A stretch of DNA of 55,849 bases, from positions 225,755 to 281,603 of the forward strand of contig JAQSCO010000014.1 in assembly GCA_029945445.1 (NCBI GenBank), in the 5' to 3' direction. Below are positions 27,995 to 37,381 of the stretch, piece by piece. This DNA comes from Lacunisphaera sp. GTDB taxonomy: Bacteria; Verrucomicrobiota; Verrucomicrobiia; Opitutales; Opitutaceae. The stretch's first letter is position 1. Every line of letters begins with the position of its first letter. Made by a program: the position numbers and the translations under genes. The notes under the pieces are model-generated. The model saw only the letters and a list, made by a program, of their open reading frames with translations, searched no databases and was not told the DNA's origin.

Positions 27995-29632
27995 TTTCTC
28001 CGGCACGCAGATGCCGCAGATGTTGAAGAAGAAGTCCGTGCCCTTGTCGTCCACTAGGATGAACGCCGGGAAATCCTTCACCTCGATCTTCCACACCGCC
28101 TCCATGCCGAGCTCGGGGTAGTCGAGGACCTCTACTTTCGTGATGTTGTCCTGCGCGAGGATGGCCGCCGGCCCGCCGATGCTGCCGAGGTAAAAGCCCC
28201 CGTGCTTCTTGCAGGCGTCGGTCACCGCCTTGCTGCGGTTGCCCTTCGCCAGCATGATCATCGAGCCGCCGTGCGACTGGAACAGGTCCACGTAGCTGTC
28301 CATGCGCCCGGCCGTGGTCGGACCGAACGAGCCGGACGCGTAGCCGGTCGGCGTCTTCGCCGGGCCCGCGTAATAAACGGGGTGGTTTTTCGCGTAGTCG
28401 GGCAACCCCTGGCCGGCGTCGATGCGCTCCTTGAGTTTCGCGTGTGCGCTGTCGCGGGCCACGATCATCGTGCCGGTCAACGACACGCGCGTCGTTACCG
28501 GGTGCTTCGACAGTTCGGCGAGGATATCCTTCATCGGTCGGTTGAGGTCGATGCGCACGAAGTTGTCATCCTTGAACGCGCGCAGCTCCGGCGGGATGAA
28601 GCGGCCGGGGTTGGTCTCCATTTTTTCCAGGAAGATGCCGTCCTTGGTGATCTTGGCCTTGATGTTGCGGTCGGCGCTGCACGACACGCCCATGCCCACC
28701 GGGCAGCTGGCGCCGTGGCGGGCGAGCCGGATGACCCGCACGTCGAGCGCGAAATACTTGCCGCCGAACTGCGCGCCGACGCCGCTCTGCTGCGCGAGTT
28801 GCAGCACCTTCGCCTCCATCTCGGTGTCGCGGAAGGCGCGGCCGTGCTCGTTGCCGGTCGTGGGGAGGGTGTCGAGATACTTGGTCGTCGCGAGCTTCAG
28901 CGTTTTCATGCACGCCTCCGCGCTGGTGCCGCCGATGACGAAAACCAGGTGGTAGGGCGGGCAGGCCGACGTGCCGAGCAGCGGCATCTTGTCGGTGAAG
29001 AATTTCTCGAGGCTCTTCGGGTTCAGCAGCGCCTTGGTCTCCTGGAAGAGGAACAGCTTGTTGGCCGAGCCGCCGCCCTTGGCGACAAACAGGAATTCAT
29101 ACTTCGCCCCCTCGGTGGCGAAGAGGTCTATCTGCGCCGGCAGGTTGGTGCCGGTGTTGACCTCCTTGAACATGTCGAGCGGGGCCACCTGCGAATAACG
29201 CAGGTTCTCCTTCGTGTAGCATTCGTAGACGCCGCGGGCGAGCTGCTCGGCGTCGTTCGCGCCGGTCCAGACCTGCTGGCCCTTCTTGCCAAAGAGGGAG
29301 CAGGTGCCCGTGTCCTGGCACATCGGCAGGATGCCGCGCGCGGCAATCTCGGCGTTCTTCAGCAGGGTGAGCGCGACGTAGCGGTCGTTGGCCGACGCCT
29401 CGGGGTCCTTGAGGATGGCGGCGACCTGCTCGAGGTGCTTCGTGCGCAGGAAGAAATTCGTGTCGTGATACGCCTCGCGCGCGACGTAGGTCAGGACCTC
29501 CGGGGCGACCTTGAGGATCTCCTTGCCCTCGAAGGTGGCGGTCGTGACGCCGTCCTTGCTCAGCAGGCGATACTCGGTGTCATCGGCACCGAGGGGCAGG
29601 GGATCCTGGTAGAAGAAGGGAGGCGTGGGCAT
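27992..29632 (-). CDS. fumA: Fumarate hydratase class I (iron-sulfur)
   Basis: 546 aa, the length of one-piece FumA/FumB enzymes. The three [4Fe-4S] ligands are Cys105 ('LPMCQDTGT'), Cys224 ('TSACPPYHL') and Cys318 ('GVSCSADRN'), the same numbers as in E. coli FumA. The C-terminal half carries '[20 protein letters not shown]', '[13 protein letters not shown]' and '[15 protein letters not shown]', typical of the beta-domain. It interconverts fumarate and malate in the TCA cycle; class I enzymes are oxygen-sensitive. Single-gene unit; start ATG 29632. Confidence 0.96.
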   Translation of the reverse strand: MPTPPFFYQDPLPLGADDTEYRLLSKDGVTTATFEGKEILKVAPEVLTYVAREAYHDTNFFLRTKHLEQVAAILKDPEASANDRYVALTLLKNAEIAARGILPMCQDTGTCSLFGKKGQQVWTGANDAEQLARGVYECYTKENLRYSQVAPLDMFKEVNTGTNLPAQIDLFATEGAKYEFLFVAKGGGSANKLFLFQETKALLNPKSLEKFFTDKMPLLGTSACPPYHLVFVIGGTSAEACMKTLKLATTKYLDTLPTTGNEHGRAFRDTEMEAKVLQLAQQSGVGAQFGGKYFALDVRVIRLARHGASCPVGMGVSCSADRNIKAKITKDGIFLEKMETNPGRFIPPELRAFKDDNFVRIDLNRPMKDILAELSKHPVTTRVSLTGTMIVARDSAHAKLKERIDAGQGLPDYAKNHPVYYAGPAKTPTGYASGSFGPTTAGRMDSYVDLFQSHGGSMIMLAKGNRSKAVTDACKKHGGFYLGSIGGPAAILAQDNITKVEVLDYPELGMEAVWKIEVKDFPAFILVDDKGTDFFFNICGICVPEK

Positions 29633-29728
29633 GGGCGAACCTTAGTCGAAAGAGTCCGCATGACAAGCTGCCGCACCAATCGCCGCCTGCCTATAAACCC
29701 GACCGCTACCGGCTATAAACCGGCGACA

Positions 29729-30721
29729 TCACAGGATCTTCAGCTTGGGCAGGTCCTGCACGTCGATATAGCCGACGGGTTTCCCCTTTGCCTCGACGGC
29801 CATCAGGTCGGAGATCTTGAATTGCTGGAAAATCTTCAGCGCCTCGACCGCCAGTGCGGTGACCGGCACGGTCTTGCCGCCATGCGTCATGAAACCACTC
29901 ACCGGCTTTTTCAGGAAATCCGCGCCGCCGGTCAGCGCGCTGCGCCGGAAATCTCCGTCGGTGAAGATGCCGCTGAGCCGGCCCTTGGCGTCCACCAGCG
30001 CGACGGCGCCGGCCTTGGCCTTGGTCATCGCAAAGATCGCCTCCTGCACCGTGGTCTTGGCCTCCTTCAATACCGGGCAGGCGGCGCCGGTGCGCATGAT
30101 GTCCTTCACGCGCAGCAGCAGGGTCATGCCGAGCGTGCCGGCGGGATGATACTTCGCAAAATCCTCGCGCGTCAGCCCGCGGCTCTCGAGCAGCACCATG
30201 GCGAGTGCATCGCCGAGCGCGAGCGCGGCGGTCGTGCTGGCCGTCGGCGCGAGCTCGAGCGGGCAGGCCTCGCGCGGCGCGCGGTAGACCAGCCGGAAGT
30301 CCGCGCCGCGGGCGAGCTCGCTGTCGGGCGCGCCGGTGAGCGCCACGGTCTTCAGGCCGAATTTCTCGAACAACGGCAGCAGCTGCAGCATCTCGCCACT
30401 CGCGCCGCTGTTGCTGAGCAGGATGGCCAGGTCGCCCGCCGCGCACAGTCCGAGGTCGCCGTGCAGCGCCTGGGTGGGGTCGAGGAAGCATGACGGCACG
30501 CCGGTGCTGTTGAAAGTGCCGGCCAGTTTCTGGGCGATATGGGCGTTCTTGCCGACGCCCGAGAGGATCAGCTTGTGCCCGTTCGCGACCACCGTCTCCA
30601 CCGCGCGCACCGCGGCCACAAAGTCCGCGTTCAGCACTTTCGCGGTGGCATCGAGGGCCTCGCGCTCGATGGCGAGGCATTGGCGGGCTTGGGCGAGGAT
30701 GGTGGCGTTATCCAGTGGCAT
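29729..30721 (-). CDS. kdsD: Arabinose-5-phosphate isomerase (KpsF/GutQ family)
   Basis: 330 aa from ATG 30721. An N-terminal SIS sugar-isomerase domain ('LILSGVGKNAHIAQKLAGTF', 'ALHGDLGLC', 'LLSNSGASGEML', 'CPLELAPTASTTAALALGDA') is followed by two CBS domains ('VKDIMRTG', 'SGIFTDGDFRR', 'YIDVQDL'). It makes arabinose 5-phosphate from ribulose 5-phosphate for KDO, hence LPS. The usual 'GxGKSGHI' is here 'GVGKNAHI', a substitution in the phosphate-binding loop; the rest of the active site is normal. Divergent from the LysM lipoprotein gene (72-bp gap). Confidence 0.92.
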   Translation of the reverse strand: MPLDNATILAQARQCLAIEREALDATAKVLNADFVAAVRAVETVVANGHKLILSGVGKNAHIAQKLAGTFNSTGVPSCFLDPTQALHGDLGLCAAGDLAILLSNSGASGEMLQLLPLFEKFGLKTVALTGAPDSELARGADFRLVYRAPREACPLELAPTASTTAALALGDALAMVLLESRGLTREDFAKYHPAGTLGMTLLLRVKDIMRTGAACPVLKEAKTTVQEAIFAMTKAKAGAVALVDAKGRLSGIFTDGDFRRSALTGGADFLKKPVSGFMTHGGKTVPVTALAVEALKIFQQFKISDLMAVEAKGKPVGYIDVQDLPKLKIL

Positions 30722-30793
30722 CAAAAACTTGTGTTGGGTTGGGGCAGGGGCAAACGTAGTCTCCGCTCCTGCCCGTTCAATTCATTTCCAGCC

Positions 30794-31669
30794 GTGTCCC
30801 GCTCCGCCGCCACCTTCCGCCTCCTTGCGTTCCTGCTGCTGGGCGCGCTCGGGCTGGGCCTGGCGGGCTGCGGCGACGGCGCGCGCACGTCCTCCGCCGC
30901 CGAGCTGGACGAACCGGCCTACCGCGAGGGCCAGGCGCTGCTCAAGACCGGCCGCCGGCAGGAGGCGCTCAACTCCTTCCTCAAGGTCATCGACCGGCGC
31001 GGTGACGAGGCGCCCGAATCGCACCTCGAGGTCGGGCTGCTCTACCTGCAGCACATCAACGACCCGCTTTCCGCGATCTACCATTTCAAGAAATACCTCG
31101 CGCTGCGCCCCAACAGCCCGCAGGCGCCGCTGGTGAAGCAGCGCATCGACGCCGCCATGCGCGACTTCGCGCGCACGCTGCCGGCGCAGTCGCTCGAGAA
31201 CCAGCCCCAGCGCGTGGACCTCGTGGCCGCGCTCGACCGGCTCAAGCAGGAGAACGAGATGCTCAAGCAGGAGCTTGCCGACGTGAAGGGCGGCCGGGGC
31301 AACCCTGCCGTCAGCCTGCCCGGTGAAAACACGCCTGTTGCCACCGCCCCGCCCGCATCCGGTGGTTTTAATTTCCCGGTCGAATCGATCCCCACGGTGC
31401 GCACGCGGCCCCTGCCCGCCGCCCCACCCAAGCCGGCGCCTTCCCGGAGCGCCTCCGCGGTCACGTCGGCGTCCGCGGCGCCGACCACCGCCTCCGCGAA
31501 GCCGGCCGGCGCCCGCCGGCACACGATCCAGCCCGGCGACACGCTCTCCAAGCTCGCCCAGCAATACTACGCCAACCGCGCCAAGTGGCACGACATCTAC
31601 GCGGCCAACCGCGACATCATGAAGAGCGAGACCGACCTCAAGACGGGCATGGTGCTGAAAATTCCCTGA
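30794..31669 (+). CDS. Lipoprotein with TPR-like repeat and C-terminal LysM domain
   Basis: 291 aa from GTG 30794. Lipoprotein signal with lipobox 'GLAGC' (Cys26). Residues ~40-110 form TPR-like helices ('YREGQALLKTGRRQEALNSF', 'AIYHFKKYLALRPNSPQAPL'), then a coiled coil ('VAALDRLKQENEMLKQEL'), a Pro/Ala linker, and a LysM domain ('HTIQPGDTLSKLAQQYY', 'WHDIYAANRDIM', 'LKTGMVLKIP'). Likely anchored in the outer membrane and bound to peptidoglycan; comparable proteins act in envelope or division scaffolding. GTG is chosen because the signal peptide begins there and the upstream codons lie over kdsD. Confidence 0.85.
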   Translation: MSRSAATFRLLAFLLLGALGLGLAGCGDGARTSSAAELDEPAYREGQALLKTGRRQEALNSFLKVIDRRGDEAPESHLEVGLLYLQHINDPLSAIYHFKKYLALRPNSPQAPLVKQRIDAAMRDFARTLPAQSLENQPQRVDLVAALDRLKQENEMLKQELADVKGGRGNPAVSLPGENTPVATAPPASGGFNFPVESIPTVRTRPLPAAPPKPAPSRSASAVTSASAAPTTASAKPAGARRHTIQPGDTLSKLAQQYYANRAKWHDIYAANRDIMKSETDLKTGMVLKIP

Positions 31670-31688
31670 GAAGGCGGCGGACAGTTCT

Positions 31689-31764
31689 GATGCAGGACCG
31701 CCGCTTGCCGGCGGGCCGGCTCGCGGAGGCACCACGGCCCGGCGACAAGCGCCGGCCCTGCATC
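31689..31764. repeat. Imperfect palindrome between convergent genes
   Basis: GATGCAGG (31689-31696) and CCTGCATC (31757-31764) are outer arms; CGCTTG and CAAGCG form an inner pair with GC-rich mismatched segments between. Located exactly between the ends of the LysM gene (plus) and the trans-sulfuration gene (minus), so a bidirectional terminator is plausible. Confidence 0.5.
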
Positions 31765-31778
31765 CAGCAAGAGCGCGC

Positions 31779-32924
31779 TCAGCTTTTCGCCAGCGCCTGC
31801 TCCAGGTCGGCGATCAGGTCGCCGGCGTCCTCGATGCCGGTGGACAGCCGCAGCATGTCGACCGGCGCGGGGCTGCCAGCGCCCTCGATGCTGGCCCGGT
31901 GTTCGATCAGGCTTTCCACGCCGCCGAGGGAGGTCGCGCGTTTCCACAATTGCACCCGCGCGGCGGTCGCAATGGCCGCGGCCTCGCCACCCTTGATGCG
32001 CAGCGACAGCATGCCGCCGAAGCCGCCCGTCATTTGCCGCGCCGCGATCGCGTGGCCCTGGGCCGTCGGCCGGCCCGGATATAGCACCGCCTCGATGCGC
32101 GGGTGCCCCGCGAAATGCTCGGCGATCTGCTGCGCGTTGCGACACGCTGTATTCACCCGCACAAACAGGGTCCGCATCCCGCGGAGCAGCAGCCAGGCCT
32201 CGAACGATCCCACCACGGCGCCCAGGTCGTGACGGATCGCCTTGAGGCGCTGCCAGAACTCGTCGTCCCGGGCCGTGACCAGGGCCCCGGCGAGAACGTC
32301 CGAATGGCCGTTCAGGTATTTGGTCGCCGCGTGCATCACCACATCGGCCCCGAGCGCCAGGGGCTGGGTGAGCACGGGTGTCGCCACCGTCGAATCCACG
32401 GCGAGGCGTGCGCCGGCCCGGTGGGCGAGCTCCGCGGTCGCGGCGATGTCGGTGATGACCCACGTGGGATTCGCCGGCGTCTCGATCCAGACCAGCTTGG
32501 TCCGGCCGGGCTGCAGCGCGCGGTTGAGCGCGGCGAGGTCGGTCATGTCTACAAGTTCGACCTGCAGGCCCCAGTCCTGGGCGAAACCCTGCAGCCAGTT
32601 GCGCAGCCCCCAATAGATCACCTTGGGCGCGACGACATGATCGCCGGGCTTGAGAGCCAGGAAAACGCTCGTGGCCGCGGCCATGCCGGAGCTGAACAGC
32701 ATCGCGCCCGCGCCGCCCTCCAGGTGGTTCAGCAGGGCCTCGGCCTGGTCAAAGGCCGGATTGTCGGCGCGGATATAACCCCGGCCGGAGCGATACTGGT
32801 TGTCCGGATCCCGCAGATAGGTCGTCGCCGTGTGGAGCGGCGGGGAGACCGCGCGGGTCTTCTCGTCCACCCAGCCAAGGGCCTGCGCGGCCGCACTGGC
32901 GGGTTTGATGTGCTTGGGCTCCAC
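31779..32924 (-). CDS. PLP-dependent Cys/Met-metabolism (trans-sulfuration family) enzyme
   Basis: 381 aa of the cystathionine gamma-synthase/beta-lyase family. The PLP lysine lies in 'VVMHAATKYLNGHSDVLAGA'; 'YIRADNPAFDQAEALLNHLE', 'SSGMAAATSVFLAL' and 'ETPANPTW' are family blocks. The usual 'YSR..NPT' reads 'YIRADNPAF', and the tail has 'LGGVESLIEHRASIEG', where canonical gamma-synthases have 'LGG.ESL..HPA..TH', so substrate assignment is open. It starts 12 bp after the stop of the aminotransferase and so looks like the last gene of the pyrimidine-degradation operon, although no role in that pathway is known for this family. Confidence 0.85.
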   Translation of the reverse strand: MEPKHIKPASAAAQALGWVDEKTRAVSPPLHTATTYLRDPDNQYRSGRGYIRADNPAFDQAEALLNHLEGGAGAMLFSSGMAAATSVFLALKPGDHVVAPKVIYWGLRNWLQGFAQDWGLQVELVDMTDLAALNRALQPGRTKLVWIETPANPTWVITDIAATAELAHRAGARLAVDSTVATPVLTQPLALGADVVMHAATKYLNGHSDVLAGALVTARDDEFWQRLKAIRHDLGAVVGSFEAWLLLRGMRTLFVRVNTACRNAQQIAEHFAGHPRIEAVLYPGRPTAQGHAIAARQMTGGFGGMLSLRIKGGEAAAIATAARVQLWKRATSLGGVESLIEHRASIEGAGSPAPVDMLRLSTGIEDAGDLIADLEQALAKS

Positions 32925-32936
32925 GGAGGGTCCGCC

Positions 32937-34277
32937 TCAGAGGCTGCCGATCGCCTCGTCGAGGACGGCGAGGAGGAAGTCCGCGTCGGCCTTTGTGATG
33001 TTCATCGGCGGGGCGAAGCGGATGGTCTGGCCCCAGAGGCCGCCCTTGCCGAGGAGCAGGCCGAGTTCGCGGGCGTTCTCGACCGCCTGGGCGCAGCCTT
33101 CCTTGTTGGGCTCCTTGGTGGCGCGGTCCTTCACGAACTCGATGCCGAGCATCAGGCCGCGGCCGCGGACGTCGCCGATGACCGCGTGCTTCGCCTTCAG
33201 CTTGTTCAGCCCGGCAAGGATGTAGTGACCGAGCTCGAGGCAGTTGGCCTGCGTCTTCTCGTGGTCGATGACCTCGAGGACGGCCTGGCCGATCGCGGAG
33301 ACGACGGGGTTGCCGCCGAAGGTGTTGAAGTGGACCTTCTGCGCCATGACGGCCGCGATCTTCGGCGTGGTGACGACGGCCGCCAGCGGCGCGCCATTGC
33401 CGATGCCCTTGGCCAGCGTGACGATGTCGGGAATGACGCCCTGCGTCTCGAAGCCCCAGTAATGCGTGCCGGTGCGGCCAAAGCCGGTCTGCACCTCGTC
33501 GGCGATGCACACGCCGCCGGCGGCGCGCACATGCTCGTAGGCGTGCTTGAGGTAGCCCGGAGGGAATTCGACGAAGCCGCCGACGCCTTGGATGGATTCC
33601 GCGATGAAGGCCGCGACCTTGCCGGGTGTCGTGTAGTCGATGACCTGCTTGACGTCCTCGGCGTATTTACGGCCGGCATCGGGATCGTCGTAGCCGAAGT
33701 GCCCGCGGTAGGGGTAGGGCGCAACGGCATGGTGGACACCGAAGGAGTGCGGCGTGTTGAACTTCCACGAACTGTGCGCGGTGACGCCCATGCCGGCCGC
33801 GTTGCCACCGTGGTAGGCGTTGCGCAGGGCGATGACGTCGTAATTGCCGGTGGAAAGCCGGGCCATGAGCAGCGCGAGGTCGTTGGCCTCGGAGCCGGAG
33901 TTGACGAAATAGCAGACCTTGAGGTCGCCCGGCATCTTCGACGCGAGTTTCTCCGCGAACGCGCCGATGTTCGGGTTGAGGTAGATGGTAGTCGAGTGCT
34001 GGAGCACCTTGTTCTGCTCGTTCATCGCCTTCAGGACGTGCGGGTGGCAATGACCGACACTGACCGTCACGATGCCGCCGAGGCCGTCGAGGTAGCGCTT
34101 GCCGGTGCTGTCCCAGACATACTGCATCTTCCCCTCGACGATCATGATCGGTTGCTTGTAGTAGAGGAAGAGGCCCGGGTTGAGGAACTGCTTGCGCTGG
34201 GCCAGCACCTGGTCGAGCGAGGGGCCGGCGTAAGGCGCGGGGACGTGGGCGGTGGGCGGGAGGGGGATGGTCTTCAT
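32937..34277 (-). CDS. Class III aminotransferase, AGXT2-like (beta-alanine / 3-aminoisobutyrate transaminase candidate)
   Basis: 446 aa, fold type I PLP enzyme. Key blocks: '[18 protein letters not shown]', 'NAYHGGN', '[14 protein letters not shown]' with the PLP-ring Asp, and the Schiff-base Lys in '[15 protein letters not shown]'. The N-terminal '[31 protein letters not shown]' is characteristic of AGXT2 (alanine-glyoxylate / beta-aminoisobutyrate-pyruvate aminotransferase). In this cluster the best role is conversion of beta-alanine or 3-aminoisobutyrate to the semialdehyde, which the adjacent dehydrogenase then oxidises. The region before the ATG carries five 7-bp repeats (34284-34318). 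Confidence 0.88.
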   Translation of the reverse strand: MKTIPLPPTAHVPAPYAGPSLDQVLAQRKQFLNPGLFLYYKQPIMIVEGKMQYVWDSTGKRYLDGLGGIVTVSVGHCHPHVLKAMNEQNKVLQHSTTIYLNPNIGAFAEKLASKMPGDLKVCYFVNSGSEANDLALLMARLSTGNYDVIALRNAYHGGNAAGMGVTAHSSWKFNTPHSFGVHHAVAPYPYRGHFGYDDPDAGRKYAEDVKQVIDYTTPGKVAAFIAESIQGVGGFVEFPPGYLKHAYEHVRAAGGVCIADEVQTGFGRTGTHYWGFETQGVIPDIVTLAKGIGNGAPLAAVVTTPKIAAVMAQKVHFNTFGGNPVVSAIGQAVLEVIDHEKTQANCLELGHYILAGLNKLKAKHAVIGDVRGRGLMLGIEFVKDRATKEPNKEGCAQAVENARELGLLLGKGGLWGQTIRFAPPMNITKADADFLLAVLDEAIGSL

Positions 34278-34283
34278 GGAAGA

Positions 34284-34318
34284 AGTGAAAAGTGAACAGT
34301 GAAGAGTGGCGAGTGGGA
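34284..34318. repeat. Heptad repeat array before the aminotransferase start (AGTG every 7 bp, 5 units)
   Basis: Read on the plus strand: AGTGAAA, AGTGAAC, AGTGAAG, AGTGGCG, AGTGGGA, exactly in register from 34284. The array ends 7 bp upstream of the aminotransferase ATG and occupies its 5' leader, where a ribosome-binding site is expected. Confidence 0.75.
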
Positions 34319-34321
34319 AGA

Positions 34322-34375
34322 GGTAGGGCGAGTCATCCCGACGAGCCGCGGCTCATCCGGAGGATTCGCCCCACC
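34322..34375. repeat. GTAG-headed imperfect palindrome (REP-like, family C)
   Basis: Two 26-bp arms, starting GGTAGGGCGAGTC at 34322 and ending CGCCCCACC at 34375, are inverted copies with about five mismatches; the centre GAGCCGCGGCTC is fully palindromic. The left edge has GTAG. It fills the 3' end of the NCS1 gene spacer and could terminate or stabilise that message. Confidence 0.6.
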
Positions 34376-34376
34376 G

Positions 34377-35876
34377 TCAGGCGTGCGGGGCGATTTTGCG
34401 GAGCGCGAGATAGGCGGCGAAGGCGATTCCGAAGCCGACGAACCAGGCATAATTGTAGAGGCCGAGCAGGAACGGCGGCAGGCCCGTGCCGTCGATGGCG
34501 TGCACCTGCGCGAGGAAGCCCGGCAGCGCCGGCAGCACGGCGACGAGCAGCGCGATCAGCGCCACGACGCTGAAGCCGTGGGTGTAGCTGTGCTCGCCAT
34601 GCGCGTCGTAGAGCGCGTTGAGGTTGAGCGTGCGGTGGCGGATGACGAAATAGTCCGCGATCATGATGCCGCCGATGGGGCCGAGCAGCGCGCTGTAGCC
34701 GATGAGCCAGGTGAAGATGTAGCCGGACGGGTCGGCGATGAGCTTCCACGGCATCATCAGGAGGCCGACGATCCCGGTGATGAAGCCGCCGGTGCGGAAG
34801 GAAATCCGGCGCGGCGCGAGGTGGGCGAAGTCGTTGGCGGGCGACACGACGTTGGCGGCGATGTTGGTCGCCAGCGTGGCGAGGCAGAGGGCGAACAGCG
34901 CGCCGAAGAGCACGATGGGGCTCTTGAAGTGGGTAAGGACATCGACCGGATCCCAAAGAGTCTTGCCGTAAATGATGGTCGTGGCGGAGGTGACGGCCAC
35001 GCCGATAAAAGAGTAGAGCGCCATTGTGGTCGGCAGGCCGAGGGCCTGGCCGACGACCTGGTCGCGCTGGGTGCGGGCGTAGCGGGAGAAATCCGGGATG
35101 TTGAGCGAGAGCGTGGCCCAGAATCCGATCATGCCGGTGAGCGCGGGGAAGAAGAAACTCCAGAATTGCCCGGCCTTCGGCTGGCCGGCGTCAAACGCGG
35201 ACGGCTGCGACAGGATCGGGCCGAAGCCGGCGGCGGCGCGCCAGGCCCACCAGAGCAGCAGCAGGCCGAGCGCGATGAGCAGCGGGGCCTTGATGTTCAA
35301 GAGGAGGCGGATGGTGTCGATGCCGCGCCAGATGACCCACATGTTGATGCCCCAGAAAAACAGGAAGCAAACGACCTGGACGCCGGTAATGCCGAGCCCG
35401 GGCAGCGGCGTGCCGCCGGCCAGCGACGGCAGGAAGATCGCGAGGATCTTGTGGATGGCGTCGCCGCCGATCCACGCCTGGATGCCGAACCAGCCGCAGG
35501 CCACGAAGGCGCGGAGCAAGGCCGGGACGTTGGCCCCGCGCGTGCCGAACGAGGCGCGGCAGAGCACGGGGAAGGGGATGCCGTATTTCGTGCCGGCGTG
35601 GGCGTTGAGCACCATCGGCACGAGCACGATCAGATTGCCGAGGAAGATCGTGAGCACGGCCTGCCACCAGTTCATGCCGCCGCCGATGAGCGACGAGGCG
35701 AGCATGTAGGTGGGAATGCACGCCGACATCGAGATCCACAGCGCCGCGAAGCTCAGCACGCCCCACTTGCGCTGCGCGAGCGACACGGGGGCGAGGTCCG
35801 CGTTGTAAAGGTGGCTGGCCGCAATGTCGGCCTCGACGTCGGGGGCGTTATGGCGGAGGCCGGGGTCGATAGGCAT
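34377..35876 (-). CDS. NCS1-family nucleobase:cation symporter
   Basis: 499 aa from ATG 35876 (MPIDPGLRHN); an upstream in-frame ATG lies in a palindrome. Twelve hydrophobic segments and the NCS1 blocks 'LYNADLAPVSLAQRKWGVLS', 'MLNAHAGTKYGIPFPVLCRA', 'WFGIQAWIGG', 'FWATLSLNIPDFSRYARTQR', 'NIAANVVSPANDF' and 'YSALLGPIGGIMIADYF'. NCS1 members carry uracil, cytosine, allantoin or hydantoins with H+ or Na+. In a dihydropyrimidinase operon, uracil/thymine (or hydantoin) import is the likely task. It lies between hydA and the aminotransferase on the same strand. Confidence 0.92.
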   Translation of the reverse strand: MPIDPGLRHNAPDVEADIAASHLYNADLAPVSLAQRKWGVLSFAALWISMSACIPTYMLASSLIGGGMNWWQAVLTIFLGNLIVLVPMVLNAHAGTKYGIPFPVLCRASFGTRGANVPALLRAFVACGWFGIQAWIGGDAIHKILAIFLPSLAGGTPLPGLGITGVQVVCFLFFWGINMWVIWRGIDTIRLLLNIKAPLLIALGLLLLWWAWRAAAGFGPILSQPSAFDAGQPKAGQFWSFFFPALTGMIGFWATLSLNIPDFSRYARTQRDQVVGQALGLPTTMALYSFIGVAVTSATTIIYGKTLWDPVDVLTHFKSPIVLFGALFALCLATLATNIAANVVSPANDFAHLAPRRISFRTGGFITGIVGLLMMPWKLIADPSGYIFTWLIGYSALLGPIGGIMIADYFVIRHRTLNLNALYDAHGEHSYTHGFSVVALIALLVAVLPALPGFLAQVHAIDGTGLPPFLLGLYNYAWFVGFGIAFAAYLALRKIAPHA

Positions 35877-35886
35877 AGGATTCAGT

Positions 35887-35960
35887 GCCCGCGAATCACA
35901 CGAAAAGACGCGAATCAATTAGGGGAGAGTTATTCGTGTCCATTAGTGTGATTCGCGGGC
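35887..35960. repeat. Large inverted repeat between hydA and the NCS1 gene
   Basis: GCCCGCGAATCACAC (35887-35901) and GTGTGATTCGCGGGC (35946-35960) are perfect 15-bp arms; pairing continues inward with mismatches to about 32 bp per arm (GACGCGAAT against ATTCGTGTC). It occupies most of the 94-bp spacer and lacks a T-tract. The sequence type looks repetitive rather than gene-specific. Confidence 0.7.
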
Positions 35961-35970
35961 CAAGCTCTGG

Positions 35971-37353
35971 TCAAAAATGACTCGGTTTCCGCTGGAGAAA
36001 CTGCCCGCGGGCGGGCTCGCCGACGAACTTGCCGTCGCGCACGGCGACCTTGCCGCGCACCGTGACATCGCGCGTGCGGCCGGCGAGCTTCCAGCCCTCG
36101 AACGCGCTGTAGTCGACGTTCATCGACTGGGTCTTCACAGAGATAGTGCCGCGATAGTCGGGGTCGAAAACCACGAGGTCGGCGTCGGCCCCGGGCTGGA
36201 TCGCACCCTTGCGCGGGAAAAGGTCGAAGAGCTTAGCAACCTGTGTGCTGAGCACGTTGACGAAGGTGTGCAGGTCGATCTTCCCCGTCTTCACGCCGTA
36301 GGTGTAGAGCAGGTTTGCGCGCTCCTCGAGCGAGGGAATGCCGTTGGGAATCTTCGTGAAGTCGGCTTTGCCCATGGGCTTTTGCTTCTCAAAGTCGAAC
36401 GGCGCGTGGTCGGTGGCGACGGTCTGGATGAGGCCGTCACGCAGGCCGTTCCAGAGCACGCGCTGGTTGCGGGCGTCGCGCAGCGGGGGCGACATCACGT
36501 ATTTGGCGCCCTCGAAGTTCGGCCGCTCGGCGTAGGTCTTGTCGAGCGTGAGGTATTGGATGAGCGTCTCGACGCCGACGCGCACGCCGCGCTGGCGGGC
36601 GGCGATGGCCTGGTCGAGCGCCTCCTGGCAGCTGAGGTGGACGATGTAGGTCGCGGCGCCGGTCAGCTCGGCGAACGTCATCAGATGATGCACGCCCTCA
36701 GCCTCGACCGCCGGCGGTCGGCTCTCGTGGTGCTGGCCCGGGTCGGTCTTGCCGGCGGCGAGCAGCTCCTTGCAGCGCTCGGCAACCAGCGTCTCGTTCT
36801 CGCAGTGCGCCGTGACAATGACGCCGAGTTCCTTGGCGAGCTTGAGCGTGCGGTAGAGCTCCGTGTCGTCGACGCCGAACGCGCCCTTGTAGGCGAGGAA
36901 GATTTTGAAGGACGAGATGCCGCGCTGCACGATCTCGCGCAGCTGCGCCTCAGTGCCGCCGTCGAACTTCGTCACGCCCATGTGGAACGTGAAATCGCAG
37001 GCGGACTTGCCGACGGCCTGGCTCATCCATAGTTCGAAGCTCTTGAGCGCATCGTCGGCGCGCGAGGGGCAGCACATCTCGATCAGCGTCGTCGTGCCGC
37101 CGACGAGCGCGGCCCGCGAGCCGGTCTCGTAGGTGTCCTTGGAGAACGTGCCCATGAACGGCAGGTAGATGTGGACATGCGGGTCGATGAAGCCCGGGAA
37201 GACGTATTTGCCACTCGCGTCTATCGTTTCGCAGCCGGGAGGCGCGGACAGGTTCTTATCTATGCGGGTGATCTGCTCGCCCTCACAGAATATATCGGCA
37301 ACATAATGACTGTCGGCGGTGACGATTTCGCCGTTCTTGATGAGGAGTGACAT
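35971..37353 (-). CDS. hydA: Dihydropyrimidinase (D-hydantoinase)
   Basis: 460 aa from ATG 37353 (MSLLIKNGEIV). Cyclic amidohydrolase with the binuclear zinc set: His59/His61 in 'GFIDPHVHI', carboxylated Lys150 in 'SSFKIFLAYKG', His183 in 'TAHCEN', the His in 'IVHLSCQEA' and Asp in 'VATDHAPF'. It opens dihydrouracil or dihydrothymine to N-carbamoyl-beta-alanine or N-carbamoyl-3-aminoisobutyrate, step two of reductive pyrimidine breakdown. Neighbours supply steps one, three and later. The start codon lies inside a 7-bp repeat array (37346-37375). An allantoinase or pure hydantoinase role is possible but less consistent with preTA nearby. Confidence 0.94.
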   Translation of the reverse strand: MSLLIKNGEIVTADSHYVADIFCEGEQITRIDKNLSAPPGCETIDASGKYVFPGFIDPHVHIYLPFMGTFSKDTYETGSRAALVGGTTTLIEMCCPSRADDALKSFELWMSQAVGKSACDFTFHMGVTKFDGGTEAQLREIVQRGISSFKIFLAYKGAFGVDDTELYRTLKLAKELGVIVTAHCENETLVAERCKELLAAGKTDPGQHHESRPPAVEAEGVHHLMTFAELTGAATYIVHLSCQEALDQAIAARQRGVRVGVETLIQYLTLDKTYAERPNFEGAKYVMSPPLRDARNQRVLWNGLRDGLIQTVATDHAPFDFEKQKPMGKADFTKIPNGIPSLEERANLLYTYGVKTGKIDLHTFVNVLSTQVAKLFDLFPRKGAIQPGADADLVVFDPDYRGTISVKTQSMNVDYSAFEGWKLAGRTRDVTVRGKVAVRDGKFVGEPARGQFLQRKPSHF

Positions 37354-37375
37354 GTGATGAGGGATAAGTGACGAG
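37346..37375. repeat. Heptad repeat array across the hydA start codon
   Basis: GTGA at 37347, 37354 and 37368, with degenerate units (GGGA, GTTG) at 37361 and 37375, keeps a strict 7-bp period. The hydA ATG (37353-37351) is embedded in the word GTGACATGTGA, as is the mmsA start. Confidence 0.6.
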
Positions 37376-37381
37376 TTGAAA

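Noticed and set aside
29690..29728. Duplicated TATAAACC words upstream of fumA / after kdsD
   Set aside because: Two short words only, no consistent period or pairing; likely chance.
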